64,000 nt of DNA from Acinetobacter portensis. GTDB lineage: Bacteria; Pseudomonadota; Gammaproteobacteria; Pseudomonadales; Moraxellaceae. The stretch is from NCBI RefSeq assembly GCF_023158935.1, contig NZ_CP096120.1:682001-746000 (forward strand), read 5' to 3'. This document shows positions 58,440 to 64,000 of this stretch, in pieces (positions within the stretch are counted from its first letter, which is position 1; every line of letters begins with the position of its first letter). The notes below the pieces were generated by a model. It saw only the letters and a program-made list of their open reading frames with translations. It was not told the DNA's origin and did not search any database. A program made the translations under genes and the position numbers.

Positions 58440-58670
58440 TTTTTATATTAATAAATAAAATAAAAAAATATCAGATTAAATAACATACTGAAAAACCAAT
58501 TTTATTTTAAATTATTAAGATTATTTTTATATTAGTGTATTTTTTGTAAATATAAATCTATTAGTTAATTCAAGAATTTAGGTTTATCGTTTGGTCTTAT
58601 TTTATTATAATTTAGCTATAAAGGAATATTTAGTTTTCTAAAATTTCAAACATTAACACAGGGGTTGTAT

Positions 58671-58856
58671 ATGAATGACATACACATAGGTTCAAACGTA
58701 ATGATGGCAACAGTAGAAAATATTGTATTTGAGGTGATTAACAAAAATGTAGATGGCTCATTTGAAATAGAAGCAAAGTTAGACGGCACAAATATTATTA
58801 AATACGGAAATATTGCACAAGAAATGTTGAGATTAGTTGCACAAGAATCGAAGTGA
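58671..58856 (+). CDS. Small hypothetical protein, 61 aa
   Basis: Starts MNDIHIGSNVMMATVENIVF and ends EMLRLVAQESK. It is soluble and looks like a small beta-barrel (FEVINKNVDGSFEIEAKLDG), with no catalytic motif. The ribosome site AGGGG is six bases before this ATG, so the TTG at 58665 is not needed. No family recognised. Confidence 0.65.
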   Translation: MNDIHIGSNVMMATVENIVFEVINKNVDGSFEIEAKLDGTNIIKYGNIAQEMLRLVAQESK

Positions 58857-59145
58857 ATTTTTACTTTTAAATAAGCTAGGTAGATGGATTTACCTATATT
58901 ATTATTATTTTTAGATTGTTTATTTTTGTAATACATAAATAGTTGAATATTAAAGCTTTTAAGTATGGTTGGTTAATAAGGATATAAAAAACAAAGGTTT
59001 GTGATTTTTATATTATCATTGCACTATATTTTAAAAAGAAATGGTTAATAAATATAAAAAATAATGATGATATTTTTAGACCGTTAAGGGTAAAAATAAT
59101 AGAAAAAAGCGATATAATATAATTCACATATCTTTTTGTCTTTGA
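58857..59145. other. AT-rich intergenic stretch
   Basis: About 290 bases without a gene. TAGGTA (58877-58882) pairs with TACCTA (58891-58896) and is followed by a T-rich tract; this may be a weak terminator for the 61-residue gene. Nothing else seen. Confidence 0.45.
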
Positions 59146-59163
59146 ATGAGTCTAGAGAACGTA

Positions 59164-59679
59164 ATGTCCCCATTAGATCAAATTGCCCCAATATTAGATG
59201 ACCAGTCTGAACTTACAATGTCAGTCTTAATGACACCAGACATGGCAAACTTTTCAGGTAATGTTCATGGTGGAACAATTCTAAAATTACTTGACCAAGT
59301 AGCTTATGCTTGTGCAAGTCGTTATTCAGGTAGTTATGTTGTTACGCTTTCTGTAGATAAAGTAACGTTTAAAGAACCCATTCATGTAGGTGAAATGGTA
59401 ACTTTCCTTGCAAGTGTGAATCATGTTGGTCGTACTTCTATGGAAATTGGTATTCGTGTAGAAGCACAAAATATTCAAAAGCGTACTGTGCGCCATACAA
59501 ATAGCTGCTATTTCACAATGGTTGCTGTTGATGAAAATGGTAAACCAAAACATATTCCAGCATTAAATTTAGATAATGATTGGAAACGTTGCCGTTTTGA
59601 ATCTGCGGAGCATCGTAAAGTTGCTCGTTTACAAGAAAGCCATCATCCTTCTTGCAGTATTTATAAGAAATCAAAGTAA
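59164..59679 (+). CDS. Acyl-CoA thioesterase, hotdog fold
   Basis: A hotdog-fold enzyme of 171 residues (177 if the ATG at 59146 is used). FSGNVHGGTILKLLDQVAYA contains the glycine-rich loop and catalytic aspartate of YciA-like acyl-CoA hydrolases; SYVVTLSVDKVTFKEPIHVG is the central strand pair. AGAG lies before the ATG at 59164, while 59146 has no ribosome site. The C-terminal tail (VARLQESHHPSCSIYKK) is longer than in YciA. Chain-length preference unknown. Confidence 0.9.
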   Translation: MSPLDQIAPILDDQSELTMSVLMTPDMANFSGNVHGGTILKLLDQVAYACASRYSGSYVVTLSVDKVTFKEPIHVGEMVTFLASVNHVGRTSMEIGIRVEAQNIQKRTVRHTNSCYFTMVAVDENGKPKHIPALNLDNDWKRCRFESAEHRKVARLQESHHPSCSIYKKSK

Positions 59680-59691
59680 GTTTTATGTAAT

Positions 59692-59720
59692 GAAAAGACT
59701 CCTTGAAGGAGTCTTTTTTT
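59692..59720 (+). terminator. Terminator of the thioesterase gene
   Basis: AAAAGACTCC, loop TTGA, GGAGTCTTTTTTT. Confidence 0.9.
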
Positions 59721-59785
59721 ATGTAAAAAATAAACATGTACATCTTAAGTTGTATAGAAAGTAAGAGTATTTGAATTGTAAAATG

Positions 59786-59803
59786 AAACGATACGTATCG
59801 TTT
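59786..59803. promoter_or_regulatory. Palindromic operator for the adjacent TetR regulator
   Basis: AAACGATACGTATCGTTT is a perfect 18-base palindrome, 14 bases before the TetR start codon and just after a possible -10 (TAAAAT, 59779-59784). The position suits autorepression. Confidence 0.75.
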
Positions 59804-59817
59804 TGTTTGGGTGGTGT

Positions 59818-60384
59818 ATGGAAGAGAAATGTTCGCGGAAACAGCATGAAATTTTAAATGCTGTCATAGAAGCGCTAGAAGAAATGGAATATACAAAACT
59901 CACCATTGAAGATATTGCTATCAGAGCGGGCGTAGGTAAATCAACAATTTACCGCTGGTGGAAGCATAAATCAGATGTCGTATTTTCAGCTTTTGCTTAT
60001 AAAACAGAGTCGGTATTTGATTTGGATTTTAATCAATCTTTAAAATTCAATTTACAGCAACAGTTACTGAAATTGAGTCATGCATTAAGCCAAGGCGTTG
60101 GGCGTGCTTTATTGGTTGTTATGGCAGAACATCGTGAATCGGCAGGGAAATTTTTCCAACAATATTTGTTACCACGCCGTGAGCTTGTTAAAAAACTTCT
60201 TCAAAACTCTATAGAGCGCAAAGAGATTATTGCAGATTATCCTTTTGATATTATGCTCGATAGTTTGTATGCGCCTTTGCATTATCAAATTATCTTTTTT
60301 AATAAAATTCCAGATGAAGTTTATATCTCAAAATTAGTGGATTTTATTTTAAACCCAATTTTGATTAAAAATTCTGCCGAGTAA
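59818..60384 (+). CDS. TetR-family transcriptional regulator
   Basis: A 188-residue repressor. The helix-turn-helix is at residues 10-52 (LTIEDIAIRAGVGKSTIYRW), with a helical ligand domain after it. The ATG at 59818 is used; the TTG at 59803 would lie in the operator. It heads an operon with an MFS transporter 13 bases downstream, so it probably represses that transporter and itself. The inducing compound is unknown. Confidence 0.93.
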   Translation: MEEKCSRKQHEILNAVIEALEEMEYTKLTIEDIAIRAGVGKSTIYRWWKHKSDVVFSAFAYKTESVFDLDFNQSLKFNLQQQLLKLSHALSQGVGRALLVVMAEHRESAGKFFQQYLLPRRELVKKLLQNSIERKEIIADYPFDIMLDSLYAPLHYQIIFFNKIPDEVYISKLVDFILNPILIKNSAE

Positions 60385-60397
60385 AGGACCTTTTAAA

Positions 60398-61594
60398 ATG
60401 AACGAAATTACTCAGCAACGTTTATGGAATAAGTCATTTATTCTTTGTCTTTTCAATAATTTATTTCTCTTTACTTATTACTTTGCATTACTTGCTGTTT
60501 TACCCATTTATATTATGAAAGATTTGGGTGGAACCATTGAACAAGCAGGTTTAGCACTCACGCTGTTTTTAGTTTCATCTATTGCTATTCGACCATTTTC
60601 AGGATTAATCAGTCAAAAATTGGGGAAAAAACTGACATTTAGAGGTTCAGAGCTTTTCTTTGTTTTATTTGCATTGAGTTATCTTTGGATTGATAGCATG
60701 TGGACTTTGTTGCTTGTGCGTTTTCTACATGGCTTTTGGTTCAGTATTTTAACAACGGTTACAGTTCCTGTTGCAAATGATTTTATTCCTGAACATCGTA
60801 AAGGTGAGGGGATGGGATATTTTGTAATGTCTACGAATTTGGGCGTTGTGATTGGACCATTAATTGCTTTAACTGTCATTCAATTTGCCAGCTTTAATAC
60901 TTTATTTGCATTGCTTTCTGTATTAATGGCTGTAGGTTTTATTTTTTGTTTAATGTTAAAAATTCCAGAGCAACAGTCAGAAGTTAAACAAATAGAAGAG
61001 AAAAATACCAAGCTTACATTGCATGACATTATTGAAACGAAAGTGATTCCTGTTGGTTTGGTGGCGTTACTTACCGCTTTAACTTATTCAAGTATTTTAA
61101 GCTTTATTACAGCCTATAGCGAAAGTAAAAATCTCTTTGAATACGCAAGTATTTTCTTCATTGTATTTGCTGTTTCTATGATTGTGGTTCGACCTTTTGT
61201 TGGCAAGATGTTTGATCGTAAAGGTCCAAGTGCTGTGATGTATCCATCCTTTATTTTCTTTGCCATTGGTATGGTGCTTGTGAGCTTTGTGAATAATCAA
61301 TGGACGCTTTGGTTATCTGCGGTATTCATTGGTATTGGTTATGGAACGCTATTTCCTTGCTTGCAAACAGTAGCCATTCAAACTGTACCTAAAAATAGAA
61401 TGGGGCATGCAATTTCCACATTCTTTACGTTATTCGATATTGGACTTGCTGTAGGTTCAATCATTATGGGTATTTTTATTTCTTGGATGGGTTTTCAAAA
61501 TACATTCTTACTATGCAGCGTAATTATTGTTTTAACGCTATTAGTTTATAAAGCTACTGTTGCACCTGCACTAAGTCAAAAGAAAAGTGCATAG
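60398..61594 (+). CDS. MFS transporter, 12 TM
   Basis: A 398-residue major facilitator with about 12 helices and a central hydrophilic loop (PEQQSEVKQIEEKNTKLT). RPFSGLISQKLGKKLTFRG is the loop 2-3 motif, repeated in the second half as RPFVGKMFDRKGPSAVMYP. Together with a TetR repressor upstream it resembles a drug or metabolite exporter (EmrD/YfcJ-like). Substrate unknown. Confidence 0.92.
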   Translation: MNEITQQRLWNKSFILCLFNNLFLFTYYFALLAVLPIYIMKDLGGTIEQAGLALTLFLVSSIAIRPFSGLISQKLGKKLTFRGSELFFVLFALSYLWIDSMWTLLLVRFLHGFWFSILTTVTVPVANDFIPEHRKGEGMGYFVMSTNLGVVIGPLIALTVIQFASFNTLFALLSVLMAVGFIFCLMLKIPEQQSEVKQIEEKNTKLTLHDIIETKVIPVGLVALLTALTYSSILSFITAYSESKNLFEYASIFFIVFAVSMIVVRPFVGKMFDRKGPSAVMYPSFIFFAIGMVLVSFVNNQWTLWLSAVFIGIGYGTLFPCLQTVAIQTVPKNRMGHAISTFFTLFDIGLAVGSIIMGIFISWMGFQNTFLLCSVIIVLTLLVYKATVAPALSQKKSA

Positions 61595-61603
61595 GAGATA
61601 TTC

Positions 61604-62497
61604 ATGGAGTTAAGGCACCTACGTTATTTTGTTGCCATTGCAGAAGAGCTTAACTTTACTAAAGCTGCAAAGCGTATGTGTACTGTACAGCCTTCATTAA
61701 GTCAGCAAATTAAAGATTTAGAGCATGAAGTTGGTGTGCAGTTATTGGTGCGTACAAATAGAAAAGTCGAGCTGACAGCAGAAGGGCAAGCGTTTTTAAA
61801 ACAGGCTTTACTTTCACTTGAGCATGCAGAACAAGCTATTCAAGATGCGCGTAAAGTTGCTAAAAAGAAAGATTTGGAACTTAATATTGGTTTTGTACCT
61901 GTGGCTGAAATGAAGGTGTTTCCTTACATTATGCCAAATATTCGAGCGCAGTTTCCTGACTTGAATATTCAATTCCATAGTCAGACCGATGCAGATCAGT
62001 TTAAAGCACTTAAAAAAGGTGATTTGGATATTGCCTTTACACGCTATGTTGATGAGTCTGATGATATTGAGTTTGTAGAAATATTTAGAGAGCCTTTGGC
62101 TTTAATTGTTCCTAAAGACTCACCATTTGCAGCGCAAAAAAGTGTAAGTATTAAGAGTTTTAATCAGCAGAATTTTGTGATTAGTGATGAAGGGTCTTCG
62201 CCTCAATTATATAAAATTATTCAGGACTTTTTTAAGAAGTCTAAATTGAATGTAAATGTGGTTCAGCATTCTACTAATATTTTATTGAACGTGAATTTAG
62301 TTGGTATGGGCGTGGGTTGGAGTTTAGTTCCTGCTTATGTTATTCCGCTTTTGGGCGATAAAATTGTAGTTAAAAATACCATTGAACCTTTGCCAATGAT
62401 TGAGCTTTATGCGAATTATCCCAAAGGGCAAAAAAATGCTGCAATTGATTTGATTTTAAAAGTGCTGAAAGATCAGTTTCATTTAGGGTTTAATTAA
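61604..62497 (+). CDS. LysR-family regulator
   Basis: A 297-residue LysR protein. The DNA-binding domain covers residues 1-60 (MELRHLRYFVAIAEELNFTK) and is of the BenM/CatM/HcaR subgroup; the rest is the ligand-binding domain (LNIGFVPVAEMKVFPYIMPN). It follows the MFS gene by 9 bases, so it is likely co-transcribed, though it could also control mhpA further on, which it faces. Ligand unknown. Confidence 0.9.
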   Translation: MELRHLRYFVAIAEELNFTKAAKRMCTVQPSLSQQIKDLEHEVGVQLLVRTNRKVELTAEGQAFLKQALLSLEHAEQAIQDARKVAKKKDLELNIGFVPVAEMKVFPYIMPNIRAQFPDLNIQFHSQTDADQFKALKKGDLDIAFTRYVDESDDIEFVEIFREPLALIVPKDSPFAAQKSVSIKSFNQQNFVISDEGSSPQLYKIIQDFFKKSKLNVNVVQHSTNILLNVNLVGMGVGWSLVPAYVIPLLGDKIVVKNTIEPLPMIELYANYPKGQKNAAIDLILKVLKDQFHLGFN

Positions 62498-62514
62498 GAT
62501 TTAGCAGTGTTTTA

Positions 62515-62546
62515 AAAAAGCCCAATTGATTGTGATTGGGTTTTTG
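62515..62546 (+). terminator. Terminator of the TetR-MFS-LysR operon
   Basis: CCCAAT, an 8-base loop, ATTGGG, then a T run. Confidence 0.78.
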
Positions 62547-62634
62547 GGATTTTGTAAAATATTGATTTAAAGTAAGAAGATCGATTGTTATGTTGATTTT
62601 AGGAACTCTTAATTTATAAGTGGACGTTATATTA

Positions 62635-62964
62635 TCAAGAGTTCATTAATTCTGGATGAAATGTTAAAAAAACATAGCCTAATAACAAAGCAAACATTCC
62701 AACTAAACCATAAAATCTTAAATATATATCTAAATTGCTTGAGTTTTCATCTACTGAAGGCATTCCAATGACAGGTGTATTATGAAGTGCTAACAAAAAT
62801 GGTACTGGAGCTAATAGAAATAGTATTATTTCAGGGAAATATAATTGTGTATCGATAACATAGAAATATCGTATTGTGCTTAACGTACAGATAAGAATTG
62901 AGAATATAAACAATTTTTTACGATATTTTCCCATTATATAATTTAAAAGTAAGTTTCTTAACAT
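62635..62964 (-). CDS. Small membrane protein, 109 aa
   Basis: Three predicted helices: LFIFSILICTLSTIRYFYVI, FPEIILFLLAPVPFLLALH and GLVGMFALLLGYVFLTF. A hydrophilic loop (MPSVDENSSNLDIYLRF) links the second and third. No family recognised. The ribosome site is weak (AAAGAA) and the ATG at 62934 (MGKYRKK) is an alternative start. Confidence 0.6.
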   Translation of the reverse strand: MLRNLLLNYIMGKYRKKLFIFSILICTLSTIRYFYVIDTQLYFPEIILFLLAPVPFLLALHNTPVIGMPSVDENSSNLDIYLRFYGLVGMFALLLGYVFLTFHPELMNS

Positions 62965-63053
62965 TTTGGTTCTTTCAGTAAATTAACATAATAGCAATTA
63001 TACAAATTAGAAAATACTTAAGCATTTTTATATAGTTCTCTAATTCCATTCAA

Positions 63054-63082
63054 TAAAAAACCACGCATTTGCGTGGTTTTTT
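63054..63082 (-). terminator. Terminator of mhpA
   Basis: AAAAAACCACGC / GCGTGGTTTTTT around a four-base loop, 17 bases beyond the mhpA stop. Confidence 0.88.
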
Positions 63083-63098
63083 GATGCTGAAGCCTAAC

Positions 63099-64000
63099 TT
63101 AGCTTACATGCATTTTAGAGAATAAAGCTTGGCTTGTACGTTCAAGCGTTTGTGGAATAGCAAGCGCAGCTACGAAACGGTCAGGACGTAAAATAGCTAC
63201 AGATTCTTCAGTTTTGCCAAACCAAGTACGAATATCTGTACCCATGTCACCAATTGTGATTACATTTTCAAACTGTTGACGCTTTTCATTGCCAAATTGA
63301 ACAGCAGGAATTACTTGAATAAATTTCACGCCAAGTTCTTGCCACTTTTTCATTGTCGCTTCAGAAAGACCCCATTTCGGATCTACACCCCAAGCCACAA
63401 TAGCAAAGTCATTACCAATCACTTCATCGAGTAATACTGTTTGACCAGACTCTAATTTAACTTCAGGCTGAATAAACATTTTACCTACAGGAGAGTTTTT
63501 CTTCGCTTGTGGGAGTAAAGCACCATCGTTGTATTGAGGCATTGGTTTAAAGCGCATTTCCAATAAGTATTGCTTAATTGGTTTAATGTAGTTCAATGCG
63601 TAGGCAATACCATCACGTACAACACCATGCCATTTTTTAGGTGGCGCAAGTACATGACCTGCCATTACAGAAAGGTCAATCATCGCCTTTGCATGATCTT
63701 TACGTTCAATTTGGTAGCTGTCCAATAATTCAGGCTTCGCTTTACCTTGAATAACAAGCGCAACTTTCCAAGCAAGGTTAAAGGCATCACGCATACCACT
63801 GTTGTAACCTTGACCTTGCCATACAGGCATAATGTGTGCAGCATCACCCGCAAGTAAAATACGATCTACACGGAATTTATCTGCAATACGTGCATTGTGT
63901 GTGTAAACACGTTGACGAATAACTTCAATATTTTCTGCATCAGGCAATACTTTAGAAAGTAATTTTGCGATGTTTTCAGGTTTGCTTAATTCTTCCTGAG
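63099..64000 (-). CDS. mhpA: 3-(3-hydroxyphenyl)propionate / 3-hydroxycinnamate hydroxylase, 5' end outside window
   Basis: C-terminal 300 residues of a FAD-dependent aromatic monooxygenase. [20 protein letters not shown] and [20 protein letters not shown] are the FAD/substrate motif of MhpA; E. coli MhpA has about 554 residues. The frame is open to the window edge (ending ...[16 protein letters not shown] before PDAEN), so the TTG at 63947 is not a start. The enzyme hydroxylates hydroxyphenylpropionate to the catechol before meta-cleavage. The rest of the pathway, if present, would be beyond the right edge. Confidence 0.92.
   Translation of the reverse strand, partial: QEELSKPENIAKLLSKVLPDAENIEVIRQRVYTHNARIADKFRVDRILLAGDAAHIMPVWQGQGYNSGMRDAFNLAWKVALVIQGKAKPELLDSYQIERKDHAKAMIDLSVMAGHVLAPPKKWHGVVRDGIAYALNYIKPIKQYLLEMRFKPMPQYNDGALLPQAKKNSPVGKMFIQPEVKLESGQTVLLDEVIGNDFAIVAWGVDPKWGLSEATMKKWQELGVKFIQVIPAVQFGNEKRQQFENVITIGDMGTDIRTWFGKTEESVAILRPDRFVAALAIPQTLERTSQALFSKMHVS

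Overview
The window looks like chromosomal DNA of an Acinetobacter species, probably not A. baumannii itself. It is AT-rich. The organism call rests on protein families and gene context: a DcaP-type porin, a signal-peptide-less YkuD protein resembling Acinetobacter ElsL, a pilGHIJ-chpA cluster without pilK or chpB, a divergent finR-like/fpr pair, and many small lipoproteins. No database search was possible, so the species is not fixed.

Layout. 1-4.3 kb: the end of the complex I operon (nuoL, cut by the window edge, then nuoM and nuoN). 4.4-6.3 kb: upp and two cold-shock-domain genes, the second fused to a membrane helix and an Excalibur domain. 6.3-8.7 kb: finR-like regulator, fpr, a long palindromic repeat and an unknown gene. 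8.8-12.5 kb: two tiny genes, a YhiN-type flavoprotein, a PLP enzyme, a small lipoprotein and a LysE exporter. 12.5-14.3 kb: a CsgG / DUF4810 / DUF799 envelope operon preceded by a hairpin that encloses its ribosome binding site. 14.5-16.7 kb: an accessory P-loop ATPase gene broken by an IS1595-family element; removing the element and one target duplication restores a 499-codon frame. 16.8-22.4 kb: metG, unknown genes, a LEA-like repeat protein and apbC/mrp. 22.4-26 kb: a translationally coupled TAXI-TRAP uptake operon. 26.3-28.8 kb: dcd and proS. 28.8-33.8 kb: an RND efflux permease and its adaptor, with a coiled-coil periplasmic gene upstream. 34-43 kb: the Pil-Chp chemosensory operon that controls type IV pili (pilG, pilH, pilI, pilJ, chpA and a CheW-like gene). 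43-46.4 kb: dapE, an entericidin-like lipoprotein, DUF1853, ybaN and an elsL-like gene. 46.5-47.5 kb: eight tRNA genes (four Val-UAC, four Asp-GUC) behind a near-consensus promoter. 47.5-53.7 kb: DUF2750, a Fur-box-preceded PepSY-flavodoxin reductase, a YcxB-like protein and a YccS-like protein. 54.3-59.7 kb: dcaP, an alanine/glycine symporter, a patatin-like lipoprotein, a 61-residue protein and an acyl-CoA thioesterase. 59.8-64 kb: a TetR-MFS-LysR operon with a perfect palindromic operator, a small membrane protein, and the 3' end of mhpA running off the right edge.

Most of the window is core genome. The accessory signals are the IS-broken ATPase, the palindromic repeat after fpr and several short unknown genes. 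I see no CRISPR array, prophage, integrase or rRNA. The best candidates for undescribed biology are the ribosome-site hairpin in front of the CsgG-family operon, the disrupted ATPase-winged-helix protein, and the cold-shock/Excalibur membrane fusion.
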